A stretch of 64,000 bases of DNA from NCBI GenBank assembly GCA_016713135.1, contig JADJPR010000023.1:558001-622000 (forward strand), written 5' to 3'. This document shows, in pieces, positions 7,834 to 17,126 of this stretch. The notes under the pieces are model-generated. The model did no database searches. It was not told where the DNA came from and saw only the letters and a list, made by a program, of their open reading frames with translations. Both the position numbers and the translations under genes were made by a program. The stretch is from Rhodanobacteraceae bacterium. Lineage in GTDB: Bacteria > Pseudomonadota > Gammaproteobacteria > Xanthomonadales > SZUA-5. Every line of letters begins with the position of its first letter. The first letter of the stretch is position 1.

Positions 7834-10293
7834 TCACAGCGCCGCCCCCAACCCAGCCGCCACGCGCAACAAGTCCGCGAACACGCCGGCCGCGGTGACG
7901 TCGGGCCCGGCGCCCGGGCCACGGACGATCAGCGGGTTGTTGCGATAGCGCGCGGTGGCGAAGGAGACGATGTTGTCGGTCAGCGCGATGTGCGCGAAGG
8001 GGTGGAAGGCCGGCAGCGCCTTCAACGCCACCTCGGCGCGGCCGCTGGCATCCAGCACCGCGCAGTAGCGCAGCACCTGGTGGTTGTCGCGCGCGGCCTC
8101 GAAGCGCTGGCGCATCGGTTCGTCGAAGGAGGACAGCCCCTGCAGGAAGCCGTCGACGCTGGCGTTCGCCAGTTCCGCCGGCACCAGGCTCTCGACATGC
8201 ACATCGTCCACCGACAGTTCCAGGCCCATCTCGCGGCCCAGGATCACCAGCTTGCGCGCCACGTCCAGGCCCGAGAGGTCATCGCGCGGATCGGGCTCGG
8301 TGTAGCCGGCCTGCTTGGCCTGGCGCACCAATTCCGAGAACGGCGCCTGGCCGTCGAAACGGTTGAACAAATAGGCCAGCGTGCCGGAGAAGATGCCTTC
8401 GATACGCTCGATCTTGTCGCCGGTGTCGATCAGATCGCGCAGGGTGCCGATCACCGGCAGGCCGGCGCCGACCGTCGCCTCATAGCGCCAGCGCGCGCGA
8501 CCGCTCTTCGCCGCCGCCTGCACCGCGTGGTAGCGCTCCAGCGGGCCGCCACCCGCCTGCTTGTTCGGCGTCAGCACGTGGATGCCGGCGGCCAGCCACT
8601 TCGGGTAGTGGTCGGCCACCGCGCTGCTGGCGGAGCAGTCGATGATCACCGCATGCGGCAAGTGCTCGGCGTGTACATGGCGCGCCAGGGCGTCCAGGTC
8701 CACCGGCAGGCTGCGCTCGCCCAGGTGCGCGCGCCAGTTCGGCAGGTCCACCTGCTGCTCGTCCAGCAGCATCTGCTTCGACGTGGCGATGGCACGCACG
8801 CGCAGGTCGAGGTGGGTCTCGCGGTGCAGCCGCGCGCGCGCCTCGGCGATCTGGTGCACCAGTGCCTGGCCCACGGTGCCGGGGCCGATGATGCCGATCG
8901 AGATGGTCTGGGCCGACAGGTAAAAGCCGGCGTGCACCGCGCGCAGTGCGCGGGTGGCCTCGCCCTCGGCGATCGCCACCGAGATGTTGCGCTCGGAGGA
9001 ACCTTGGGCGATCGCGCGCACATTCACCTTGGCCCGTCCGAGCGCGTTGAACAGCCGCGCACAGATGCCCGGCGTGCCGGCCATGCCCTCGCCCACCACC
9101 GCGAGCACGCTGATGCCTTTCTCGCTGATCACGCGCTGGATCTGGCCGCGCTGGATCTCGCGCGCGAAGGCATCCGCCAGCACATCGCGCGCGCGGTCGG
9201 CATCGCCGCCCTGGATCACGCAGCAGATCGAGTGCTCGGATGAGCCCTGCGAGATCATCGTCACCGAGATGCGCGCATCGCGCAGCGCGGCGAACACGCG
9301 CTCGGCGGTGCCGTGCACGCCGATCATGCCGGCGCCCTCGATGGTCACCAGGGCCATGCCGCCGATGGTGGTGATGCCCTTGATCGGCGGCTCGGCGCCG
9401 CCTTCGGAGTCGATCCGCGTGCCCGGATGGTCCGGGTTGAAGGTGTTGCGGATGAACACCGGGATGCCCTTGGCGGTGGCCGGCGCCATCGTCTGCGGAT
9501 GGATCACCTTGGCGCCGAAATAGGCCAGCTCGAAAGCTTCCTCGTAGGTCACGTGATCGAGCACGATGGCCTCGGGCACGCGCCGCGGATCGGCCGAGAG
9601 CACGCCGTCGACGTCGGTCCAGATATGGATCTCGGCGGCGTCGAACAGCGCGCCGAAGATGCTCGCCGAGTAGTCGCTGCCATTGCGCCCGAGGGTGGTG
9701 ATGCGCTCGTCGGCCAGCCGTCGCGCAATGAAGCCGGTGACCACATAGCGGCGCGCCGGGTGCGTGCGGCGGAATTCGGCGACGCGCTTCTCGCTCGGCA
9801 GCCATTCGACCGCGACGTTCAGCTCGGTGTGGGTGACCCTGAGCACTTCGCGCGCATCAAGGAACACCGCGCCCTCGCCCTGCGCGCGGAAATGCGCGGC
9901 GAGCATCTGTGCACTCCAGACCTCGCCGAGGCCCGAGACCAGTTCCTCGATCTCGGCCGGCACCGTGCCCAGCAACTCCACCCCGCGCAGCAAGTGTGAG
10001 AGGTCGGCGAAACTCTGGTCCAGCGCGGTGGCGAAGGCCGCGGCTTCATGGCCGAGCAGTTCGGCGGCGGTGTCGAGGTGACGCTGCTTGAGCGCGGCCA
10101 TCTGCAGCGACCAGTCGCCTTTGGCGGCGGCGGTGCGGGTCAGCCCGATCAGCGTGTCGGTGACGCCCTGCATGGCCGAGACGACGACCACCTGGGCCTC
10201 GTCGGGGCGCGCGGCCATCAGGCGCGCAACGGTCTGGTAACGGGCAGCGTTGGCAACGCTGGACCCGCCGAACTTGTGGGCGATCCACCGCAT
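7834..10293 (-). CDS. thrA: Bifunctional aspartokinase / homoserine dehydrogenase
   Basis: An 819-residue fusion enzyme carrying the first and third steps from aspartate to homoserine. Residues 1 to about 290 are the kinase ('KFGGSSVANA', 'ITTLGRNGSDYSAS'), followed by tandem ACT domains (for example 'GTAERVFAALRDARISVTMISQG'), which bind the feedback inhibitor, and from about residue 465 the NAD(P)-binding 'IGIIGPGTVGQALV' of the dehydrogenase. The start at 10293 gives the standard 'MRWIAHKFGGSS' N-terminus with AGGAAG seven bases upstream. First gene of the thr operon. I found no leader peptide rich in Thr/Ile upstream. Confidence 0.96.
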   Translation of the reverse strand: MRWIAHKFGGSSVANAARYQTVARLMAARPDEAQVVVVSAMQGVTDTLIGLTRTAAAKGDWSLQMAALKQRHLDTAAELLGHEAAAFATALDQSFADLSHLLRGVELLGTVPAEIEELVSGLGEVWSAQMLAAHFRAQGEGAVFLDAREVLRVTHTELNVAVEWLPSEKRVAEFRRTHPARRYVVTGFIARRLADERITTLGRNGSDYSASIFGALFDAAEIHIWTDVDGVLSADPRRVPEAIVLDHVTYEEAFELAYFGAKVIHPQTMAPATAKGIPVFIRNTFNPDHPGTRIDSEGGAEPPIKGITTIGGMALVTIEGAGMIGVHGTAERVFAALRDARISVTMISQGSSEHSICCVIQGGDADRARDVLADAFAREIQRGQIQRVISEKGISVLAVVGEGMAGTPGICARLFNALGRAKVNVRAIAQGSSERNISVAIAEGEATRALRAVHAGFYLSAQTISIGIIGPGTVGQALVHQIAEARARLHRETHLDLRVRAIATSKQMLLDEQQVDLPNWRAHLGERSLPVDLDALARHVHAEHLPHAVIIDCSASSAVADHYPKWLAAGIHVLTPNKQAGGGPLERYHAVQAAAKSGRARWRYEATVGAGLPVIGTLRDLIDTGDKIERIEGIFSGTLAYLFNRFDGQAPFSELVRQAKQAGYTEPDPRDDLSGLDVARKLVILGREMGLELSVDDVHVESLVPAELANASVDGFLQGLSSFDEPMRQRFEAARDNHQVLRYCAVLDASGRAEVALKALPAFHPFAHIALTDNIVSFATARYRNNPLIVRGPGAGPDVTAAGVFADLLRVAAGLGAAL

Positions 10294-10440
10294 GGGGCGA
10301 CTTCCTGGTTTTTGGATGCGGCGAAGCGTCCCTCTCCTTACGCTCCGTTCACACGAAACTGCCAGAGGTGGCCCTGAGGAAGCAATCGGCGAATGGGCGA
10401 AGTAGCGTCTGCAATCGAATGCGCAGGCGCAAGACGGCGC

Positions 10441-10471
10441 AGCCCCGCGCAGGACGGGCCTGCGCGGGGCT
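10441..10471. terminator. GC-rich hairpin between pepO-like gene and thrA
   Basis: A perfect 13-base stem (AGCCCCGCGCAGG and its complement) with a five-base ACGGG loop. It lies after the end of the M13 peptidase gene and about 150 bases before thrA on the same strand. It has no clear U-run, so it may be a weak or Rho-assisted terminator of the peptidase gene, or an upstream element of thrA. Confidence 0.5.
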
Positions 10472-10484
10472 GCGGTTGTCTTGC

Positions 10485-10568
10485 GTAGCCCGGAGTACCG
10501 CGCCTGCGGTTCCCCGGGTGCTTGCGGCAAGTACCCGGTGAACGCGCTGCGCGCGCACACCGGGCTAC
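10485..10568. repeat. Full copy of the GTAGCCCGG multi-hairpin repeat (R2)
   Basis: An 84-base element bounded by GTAGCCCGG and CCGGGCTAC. Inside are three successive small inverted repeats: CCGGAGTACCGC with GCGGTTCCCCGG, GGGTGCTTGCGGCAAGTACCC, and CGCGCTGCGCGCG. It closely matches the copy at 47167-47248. It lies 13 bases past the end of the M13 peptidase gene. Confidence 0.8.
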
Positions 10569-10581
10569 CTGCCAGACGCGA

Positions 10582-12699
10582 TCACCAGATCGCGATGCGC
10601 TGGTCCTCGCCACGCACCATCGGGTCGCCTGCCTTGCAGCTGAAGGCGGTGGCGAAGGCCGGCATGTTGCTCGGCGCACCGTTGGCACGGAAGCGCGCCG
10701 GGGCGTGCGAGTCGGTGACCAGGCGGACGGCCAGTTCCTTCTCGGTGAAGTTGCGGCGCCACACCGTGCCCCAGTTGATGAAGAAGCGCTGGTCCTGGGT
10801 CAAACCGTCGGTCATCGGATCGACGAAGCCTTCGCCCTGCGCCAGCTTCAGCGCGTCATAGGCGACCGTCAGGCCGCCGAGGTCGGCAATGTTCTCGCCG
10901 AGGGTCAGCGAACCATTGACGAACTTGCCGGCGAGCGCCTCGTAGCCGTTGAACTGCTCGACCAGCATCGTGGTCCTGGACTTGAAGCCCTCGGCATCGC
11001 TCGGCTGCCACCAGTTGGCGAAACTGCCCTTGGCGTCGAAGCGGCTGCCCTGGTCGTCATAGCCGTGCAGCATCTCGTGGCCGATCACCGCGCCGATGCC
11101 GCCGTAGTTGGTGGCGAGGTCGGCCTTCGGGTCGAAGAACGGCGGCTGCAGGATCGCCGCCGGGAACACGATCTCGTTCTGCAGCGGGTTGTAGTAGGCA
11201 TTCACCGTCTGCGGCGTCATGCCCCACTCGCTCTTGTCCTTCGGCTTGCCGATCTTGGACACCTGGTAAGCGTGGTTGAACTTGGCCGCGGCCATGATGT
11301 TGGCGATGTAGCTGTCGCGCGTGGTGGACAGGCCGTCCCAGCTGCGCCACTTGTCCGGGTAGCCGATCTTGGGCGTGAAGGTGGACCACTTCTCGATCGC
11401 CTTGGCGCGGGTTTCCGGCGTCATCCATGCCAGGTTCTCCAGACGGCCCTTGAGCGCGGTCGACAGGTTGGCGACCAGCTTTTCCATCTGCGCCTTGGAT
11501 TCCGGCGGGAAGGCCACCTTGACGTAGATCTCGCCCAGCGCCTCGCCAACGGTGCCGTTGACGGTGTCGAGCACCCGCTTCCAGCGCGGCTTCTGCTCCT
11601 GCTGGCCGCGCAGGGTCTTGCCGTAGAACTCGAAGTTGGCGTCGGCATAGGCCTTGCCGAGGAAAGGCGCGGCACCGTCGATGGTCTTGAAGCGCAGGTA
11701 GGCCTGCCAGTCGGCGATCGCCACCTCGCTCAGCATGCCGTTGACGCGCTCGAAGAAGGCCGGGTTGGACAGCGAGAAATGCGCCGGCGCGGCCATGCCG
11801 TTGGCGGCGAAGAACTCGCCCCAGGGCAGCAGCGGGGTCTTGGCATCGGCGTCAGCCACGCTGACCGGGTTGTAGTACTTGGAGACGTCGCGCGACATCT
11901 CCTCGGTGGAGTAGGACACCTCGGCGAGCTTCGTCTCGATCGCCATGATCGCGGCGGCCTGCGCCTGCGCGGCAGCGTCATCGGCGCCCGCCAGTTTGAG
12001 CACGGCGGCGATGTGGGCCTGGTAAGCCTCGCGCTCGGCCTTGTGGGCGTCGCCGGCGTAGTAGGTCTTGTCCGGCAGGCCGAGGCCGTCCTGCATCACA
12101 TAGGCGATGACCTGGCTGGAATCCTTGAAGTCGGACTCGCCGCCGAAGCCGAAGATCACCGGACGGCCTTCGGAATGCGACTTGCGGATGTAGGCGGCCA
12201 GGTCCTGCGCCGAGGCCAGCGCCGTGATCTCGTCGAGCAGCGGCTGGATCGGCTTGAGGCCGGCGGCTTCGATCGCCGCCTCGTCCATGCCGGTGGCCCA
12301 GAAATCGCCGATCACCTTCTCCACGCCGGCCACATCGCTGCGCCCGGCGAGGTTCTCGACGATCTGCTTCTGCACCCCGAGCGAGCGCTCGCCGAGCATC
12401 TCGAAGCTGCCCCAGGTGGTGCGGTCGGCCGGCACCGGGTTGGCCGCCAGCCACTTGCTGTTGACGTGTCCGTTGAGGTCCGTGCAGGCGCCGACGGCCG
12501 GGTCCAGGTCGCTGGCGTGGAAGGCGGGCAGCGCCGGCAGCGCGGCCTCGTCGATGGTCAGGGCCTGCGGCGCCGCGGGCGCGGCGGCGGTCGGGGCAGC
12601 AGCCGGCGCGGTCGCAGCGGGCTGCTCGCCGCCGCATGCGGCCAGCGTCAGCGCGGCCAGTACGGCCAGGGAAAGGGGCTTGAGCGAGGAACGGATCAC
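10582..12699 (-). CDS. M13 family zinc metallopeptidase (neprilysin/PepO-like lipoprotein)
   Basis: A 705-residue protein. Its start 'SLAVLAALTLAACGG' is a lipoprotein signal with a lipobox ending in Cys, followed by an Ala/Pro-rich linker, so it is probably anchored in the envelope. The M13 N-terminal domain fills roughly residues 70-450. The catalytic part has the zinc site 'VIGHEMLHGYDDQGSRFD' (HExxH) and the third ligand region 'ENIADLGGL', and a C-terminal 'RVNG.PSNMPAF.TAF.C' type end including 'FRANGAPSNMPAFATAFSC'. It cleaves peptides, substrate unknown. Monocistronic, with a hairpin and a repeat downstream. Confidence 0.92.
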   Translation of the reverse strand: MIRSSLKPLSLAVLAALTLAACGGEQPAATAPAAAPTAAAPAAPQALTIDEAALPALPAFHASDLDPAVGACTDLNGHVNSKWLAANPVPADRTTWGSFEMLGERSLGVQKQIVENLAGRSDVAGVEKVIGDFWATGMDEAAIEAAGLKPIQPLLDEITALASAQDLAAYIRKSHSEGRPVIFGFGGESDFKDSSQVIAYVMQDGLGLPDKTYYAGDAHKAEREAYQAHIAAVLKLAGADDAAAQAQAAAIMAIETKLAEVSYSTEEMSRDVSKYYNPVSVADADAKTPLLPWGEFFAANGMAAPAHFSLSNPAFFERVNGMLSEVAIADWQAYLRFKTIDGAAPFLGKAYADANFEFYGKTLRGQQEQKPRWKRVLDTVNGTVGEALGEIYVKVAFPPESKAQMEKLVANLSTALKGRLENLAWMTPETRAKAIEKWSTFTPKIGYPDKWRSWDGLSTTRDSYIANIMAAAKFNHAYQVSKIGKPKDKSEWGMTPQTVNAYYNPLQNEIVFPAAILQPPFFDPKADLATNYGGIGAVIGHEMLHGYDDQGSRFDAKGSFANWWQPSDAEGFKSRTTMLVEQFNGYEALAGKFVNGSLTLGENIADLGGLTVAYDALKLAQGEGFVDPMTDGLTQDQRFFINWGTVWRRNFTEKELAVRLVTDSHAPARFRANGAPSNMPAFATAFSCKAGDPMVRGEDQRIAIW

Positions 12700-12997
<298 letters not shown>

Positions 12998-13960
12998 TCA
13001 GCCCACCCACCCGGTCTGCGGCCCGTAGCCGCCGGCCACGCCCTTGCACACCACCGCCACCGCGTCATGCGGGTGCAGGCTTTCCTGGTGCACTGCGCGC
13101 GCCCAGAAGTCGGCGATGCGGGAATCCCCCAGCAGCGCGCTGCGCACGCGGCGCGCGGCGTCCTCGCAGAACATCAGGTTGGCGCCGTTCAGGCGCGCGA
13201 AGGCCTGCTCGTCCTCGCGCTTGACTGCGGTCTGCACCGGCGTCTTCAGCGCCTGTTCGAGCAGATCGATCAGGTCGGCGATCGGCAGGTCCTGAAAGCT
13301 CGGATGCAGCCGCGCGCGCAGTTGCAGGCGGCTGCGCTGCGCGTGCGGGGTGGCGACGATGCCCTGCTCGCTGCCGAGCCAATCGGCCAGCTGGGCGTGA
13401 TCCAGCGGCGCAACGGGCGAAAAATCCATGCGGAACTGCTGCTGGATCAGCTGCCGCGCGAGCGCCGCCGAGGCCGGGCAGGTGCTCGAATAGACCACTT
13501 CCAGCGCCAGCTCCAGCGCGAAGTGCCCGCGCTCCTGCTGCGCCGAGACGGTCACCGGGTAGCGCCGCCAGCCGTGGCTGTCGCTGACCAGCGCGCGCCG
13601 GCGCAGCAAGTGGTCGAACTGGATGCGCACCTGAGCGCGGTCGCTCAGGTCCTGGTGCGAGTCGAGGAAATCGCGCAGCAGCTTGTGCAGCAGGCGCGGC
13701 GTCAGCGTGTCCTGGGACAACGCCTGCTCGACATGCCGGTACAGCCGCGACATGTGGATGCCGCGCGCCTGCGGCTGCGCCAGGTTGACGAAGGCCGCCA
13801 CGCGCGCCGGCGACTGCACGATGTGTCCGTCCGCATTCAGTAGCGAGAGCGGCATTTCCATCGCGTCCATGCCCACCCATTCGAGCGCGCCGGCGTGGTC
13901 CGCGGCGATGCCGCTGGCAACGTCGGGCATGACTCGGATGGCGGACTCGGGATGCTTCAT
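12998..13960 (-). CDS. folE2: GTP cyclohydrolase FolE2 (type IB)
   Basis: A 320-residue protein of the FolE2 family, which makes 7,8-dihydroneopterin triphosphate from GTP for folate and related pathways using a metal other than zinc when needed. Family segments include 'EWVGMDAMEMPL', 'RGIHMSRLYRHVEQAL', 'VYSSTCPASAALARQLIQQQF' and 'HPHDAVAVVCKGVAGGYG'. GGAG upstream supports the start at 13960. One oddity: family members I know read Cys-Pro-Cys-Ser at the active-site loop, here Cys-Pro-Ala-Ser. The 3' end runs up to the abnormal homopolymer region, so the last few residues may be wrong. Confidence 0.9.
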   Translation of the reverse strand: MKHPESAIRVMPDVASGIAADHAGALEWVGMDAMEMPLSLLNADGHIVQSPARVAAFVNLAQPQARGIHMSRLYRHVEQALSQDTLTPRLLHKLLRDFLDSHQDLSDRAQVRIQFDHLLRRRALVSDSHGWRRYPVTVSAQQERGHFALELALEVVYSSTCPASAALARQLIQQQFRMDFSPVAPLDHAQLADWLGSEQGIVATPHAQRSRLQLRARLHPSFQDLPIADLIDLLEQALKTPVQTAVKREDEQAFARLNGANLMFCEDAARRVRSALLGDSRIADFWARAVHQESLHPHDAVAVVCKGVAGGYGPQTGWVG

Positions 13961-14053
13961 CGACGGCTCCACGGGCGATGGCCTGTGCGTTTGATAACCC
14001 AGGCCGCATGACTGCAAGGTGAGAAGGATACGCCGGGGTTTCCGTGCTGCGGC

Positions 14054-14939
14054 TCAGAACAGCGACAGCTGACCGGCCGCCGGCGGCCGCGCCGCCGCCT
14101 CGCGCTCGCCCGGGAAGGTTGCCAGCGTTGGCAACGCGGGCAGCAGCTCGCGCACTCGCTGGTGCACGCGACGCGCCAGCAGCGGCGCCTGGCGGTCGTC
14201 CGGCGTGTGGGTGAAAAAATACGGTTCCAGCCCGGCGCGGCACCAGTTCGCCAGCACCGGGATCCAGTCGTCCAGCCAGGCCTCCGCACTCGCCGCCTCG
14301 TTCTGCGCGACGAATCGCACCATCGGGCGCTCGCCCACCGCCAGCGCGCAGCGGCAGCGCGGGCTTGCGCGCCTGCGCCTCGGCAGTGCTGCGATCGTGC
14401 GCGCTGCCCGCGTGCAGGCAGCGGGTGTCGAACACGCAGCGGTCGATGCGCCGCTCGCGCAGCAGCTCGTGCAGCGCGGCCTCGTTCGGACCCTGGTCGA
14501 AGTAATCCGGGTGGCGCACCTCGACGGCGTACTGGAACTCGCCTGGCAGCTCGCGCAGGAAGCCGCGCAGCACGTCGATCTGGGCCGCGCCGAAACGCGG
14601 GCCGAGCTGGATCATGAACGGCCCGAGGCGCTCGGCCAGCGGCGCCATCAGCTTGAGGAAGGCGTGGGTCTCCGCGCGCGCTTGGCGCAGCATCAGGCGG
14701 TGGGTGATGTCGCTGGGGAACTTGAAGCAGAAGCGGAAATGCCCCGGCGTCTCCGCGCGCCAGCGGTCCACCGCGGCCACGCTGGGCAGGGCGTAGAAGC
14801 TGGAATTGCCCTCGACGGTGGGGTAAACCTCGGCGTATTGACGCAGATAATCCTTGCGCTCGGCGCCACGGGTGAACAACTGGCCGCGCCAGTCGCCGCA
14901 GGCGAACACCGGGCATCCGATTCGCAGCATCGCAGTCAT
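14054..14939 (-). pseudogene. DUF72 family protein, one frameshift
   Basis: The N-terminal two thirds (14939 to about 14345) read 'IGCPVFACGDWRGQLFTRGA', 'YPTVEGNSSFYALPS', 'FRFCFKFPSDITH' and 'FQYAVEVRHPDYF', the clear pattern of the DUF72 (YecE-like) TIM-barrel family. The last 94 codons continue in another frame as 'GERPMVRFVAQNEAAS' to 'EPYFFTHTPDDRQAPLLARRV'. One base lost near 14345 explains the break. All family motifs are intact, so a sequencing error is likely. The function of DUF72 proteins is not established. Confidence 0.8.
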
Positions 14940-14989
14940 CGCGGCATCCTACGCCGCACACCGCAGCGATCAAACCCAGGAAATCCGCC

Positions 14990-15499
14990 ATGGCAGGCAC
15001 CCGCTACCGTCCCCCGCAGCCCCCGTCGACCGCCGTGATCACGCGCGCCGGGTATGAACGCCTGCGCACTGAACTGGACCAGCTCTGGCGCGTGCGCCGC
15101 CCTGAGGTCGTCGCCGCGCTGACCGCCGCCGCGGCCGAGGGCGACCGCTCGGAGAACGCCGAATACACCTACCGCAAGCGCCAGCTCGGCGAGATCGACC
15201 GGCGCGTGCGCTACCTGACCCGGCGGCTCGAACACATCAAGGTCGTCGACACCCTGCCGAGCGATCGCACTGCGGTCTACTTTGGCGCCTGGGTGCACCT
15301 CGAAAGCATCGACGACGATCGCGAACTGCGCGTGCGCATCGTCGGCCCCGACGAAACCGACGCCGCCCAAGGCTGGATCAGCATCGACTCCCCGATCGCC
15401 CGCGCCGCCCTGAAGCGCCGCATCGACGACGAGTTCGAGGCCGAGCTGCCTGGTGGACGGGCGCGCTTCGTGATCGTGGCGGTGAGGTATGAGGGGTGA
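14990..15499 (+). CDS. greB: Transcription elongation factor GreB
   Basis: A 169-residue protein with the two Gre domains: an N-terminal coiled coil carrying the acidic tip ('AAAEGDRSENAEYTYRKRQL', where Asp-x-Ser-Glu-Asn-Ala-Glu reaches the polymerase active site), and a C-terminal FKBP-like domain ('VYFGAWVHLESIDDDRELRVRIVG', 'ISIDSPIARAAL'). It rescues backtracked RNA polymerase by stimulating transcript cleavage. The 'TYRKRQLGEIDRRVRYLTRRLE' stretch is GreB-type rather than GreA. AGGAA about seven bases upstream supports the start. Followed by element D. Confidence 0.95.
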   Translation: MAGTRYRPPQPPSTAVITRAGYERLRTELDQLWRVRRPEVVAALTAAAAEGDRSENAEYTYRKRQLGEIDRRVRYLTRRLEHIKVVDTLPSDRTAVYFGAWVHLESIDDDRELRVRIVGPDETDAAQGWISIDSPIARAALKRRIDDEFEAELPGGRARFVIVAVRYEG

Positions 15500-15712
15500 G
15501 GAGGGGCGAGGTGAAGCGGGAAAGGTGAAGCGGGGCAGGGGTCAGGGGACCTGCACCTGGCTTCGACCTTTCTTCGAAGTGTGGCGATGGTCCGCGAGCA
15601 GCGAATGAGCTGGAGCATGACCCTGTCCAGACCGCGACAATGTTCCGCGTTAGCCCCACGGCTCGTCCCCCTGCCCCGCTTCACCTCCCCCGCTCCTCCA
15701 CCCCGCCTCTCG
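15500..15712. repeat. Variable-arm inverted repeat element D (greB-purB)
   Basis: Left arm 15500-15551 and right arm 15664-15712 share the inverted block AGGTGAAGCGGGGCAGGGG; both arms contain further imperfect copies of the AGGTGAAGCGGG unit. The core is about 112 bases and includes CGCGACAATGTTCCGCG, similar to CGCGGCAATGTCCCGGG in the core of element C. The element begins directly after the greB stop codon and ends 50 bases before purB. Confidence 0.75.
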
Positions 15713-15761
15713 GGCACTCCAGCCCCTATCATCCCCCACCTCTTTCCCCACCTTCCCGCCC

Positions 15762-17126
15762 ATGACCGCCCTCACCGCCCTGTCTCCGCTCGACGGCCGC
15801 TACGCGCGCCAGGTCGAACCCTTGCGCCCGATCTTCAGCGAGTACGGGCTGATCCGCCGCCGCGTGCTGGTGGAACTGCGCTGGCTGGAAGCGCTGGGCG
15901 CCGATCCGGCGATCGCCGAAGTCCCGGCGCTGTCGGCCGACGCGATCGCCTTCCTGCGCCGGCTGGCGGAGGACTTCAGCGAGGCGCATGCCGCCGAGGT
16001 CAAGGCGATCGAGTCGACCACCAACCACGACGTCAAGGCGGTGGAGTACTGGATCAAGCGCCAGCTGGCCACCCAGCCGGAGCTGGCGAAGGTCAGCGAG
16101 TTCGTGCATTTCGCCTGCACCAGCGAGGACATCAACAACCTCGCCTACGCGCTGATGCTGAAGGATGCGCGCGAGGGCGTGCTGGTGGCGGCGCTGACGC
16201 GGGTGCTGATGGGATTGCGCACGCTCGCCAACGACAACGCCGCAGTGCCGATGCTGTCGCGCACCCACGGGCAGACCGCCTCGCCGACCACGCTCGGCAA
16301 GGAGATCCGCAACGTGGTCGCGCGCATCGAGCGCCAGTTCCGCCAGATCGAGGCGCAGCCGCTGCTGGGCAAGATCAATGGCGCGGTGGGCAACTTCAAT
16401 GCGCACGTGGTGGCCTATCCGGAGGTCGACTGGCCGGCGCTGTCGCGCGCCTTCGTCGAATCGCTGGGGCTCAGCTGGAACGAGCACACCACCCAGATCG
16501 AGCCGCACGATTTCGTCGCCGAACTGTCCGACACCTGCCGGCGCCTCGGCACGGTGCTGATCGACCTCTGCCGCGACATCTGGGGCTATGTCTCGCTCGG
16601 CTATTTCCGCCAGGCACGGGTCGAGGGCGAAGTGGGTTCCTCGACCATGCCGCACAAGATCAACCCGATCGACTTCGAGAACGCCGAAGGCAACTTCGGC
16701 CTGGCCAACGCGCTGTTCGGCCATTTCGCCGAGAAGCTGCCGATCAGCCGCTGGCAGCGCGACCTCACCGATTCCACCGTGCTGCGCAGCCTGGGCAGCG
16801 CCTTCGGCTACCTGCTCGTCGGCCTGCGTTCGCTGGAGCGGGGCCTGGCCAAGCTGCGGCCGGATCCGGAGCGGCTGGCGGCGGACCTGGACCAGGCATG
16901 GGAAGTGCTCGCCGAGGCGGTGCAGACGGTGATGCGTCGCCACGGCCTCCCTGAGCCCTACGAACGCCTGAAGGCGCTGACCCGCGGTGCGCGCATCGAT
17001 GCCGCGGCGATGCGCAGCTTCGTCGAGGGCCTGACCGAGCTGCCAGCCGAGGCACGCGAACGCCTGCTCGCACTGACGCCGGGCGGCTACACTGGACTGG
17101 CTGCTGAACTGGCGCGCAAATCGTGA
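15762..17126 (+). CDS. purB: Adenylosuccinate lyase
   Basis: A 454-residue enzyme of purine synthesis that splits SAICAR to AICAR and adenylosuccinate to AMP, releasing fumarate. The superfamily signature 'GSSTMPHKINPIDFENAEGN' is intact, as are 'TSEDINNLAYA' and 'SRTHGQTASPTTLGKE' which line the active site. Length and sequence are typical of the gammaproteobacterial PurB. It overlaps the next gene by four bases, so the two are likely translated together. Confidence 0.97.
   Translation: MTALTALSPLDGRYARQVEPLRPIFSEYGLIRRRVLVELRWLEALGADPAIAEVPALSADAIAFLRRLAEDFSEAHAAEVKAIESTTNHDVKAVEYWIKRQLATQPELAKVSEFVHFACTSEDINNLAYALMLKDAREGVLVAALTRVLMGLRTLANDNAAVPMLSRTHGQTASPTTLGKEIRNVVARIERQFRQIEAQPLLGKINGAVGNFNAHVVAYPEVDWPALSRAFVESLGLSWNEHTTQIEPHDFVAELSDTCRRLGTVLIDLCRDIWGYVSLGYFRQARVEGEVGSSTMPHKINPIDFENAEGNFGLANALFGHFAEKLPISRWQRDLTDSTVLRSLGSAFGYLLVGLRSLERGLAKLRPDPERLAADLDQAWEVLAEAVQTVMRRHGLPEPYERLKALTRGARIDAAAMRSFVEGLTELPAEARERLLALTPGGYTGLAAELARKS

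Noticed and set aside
6643..9243. An 866-codon plus-strand frame over thrA and thrB
   Set aside because: It runs opposite recognised thr genes and through both inverted arms of element A; the translation has no family features.
10294..10480. A threonine attenuator with leader peptide before thrA
   Set aside because: A strong hairpin exists at 10441-10471, but I found no short frame rich in Thr and Ile codons and no U-run, so an E. coli-like attenuator is not supported.
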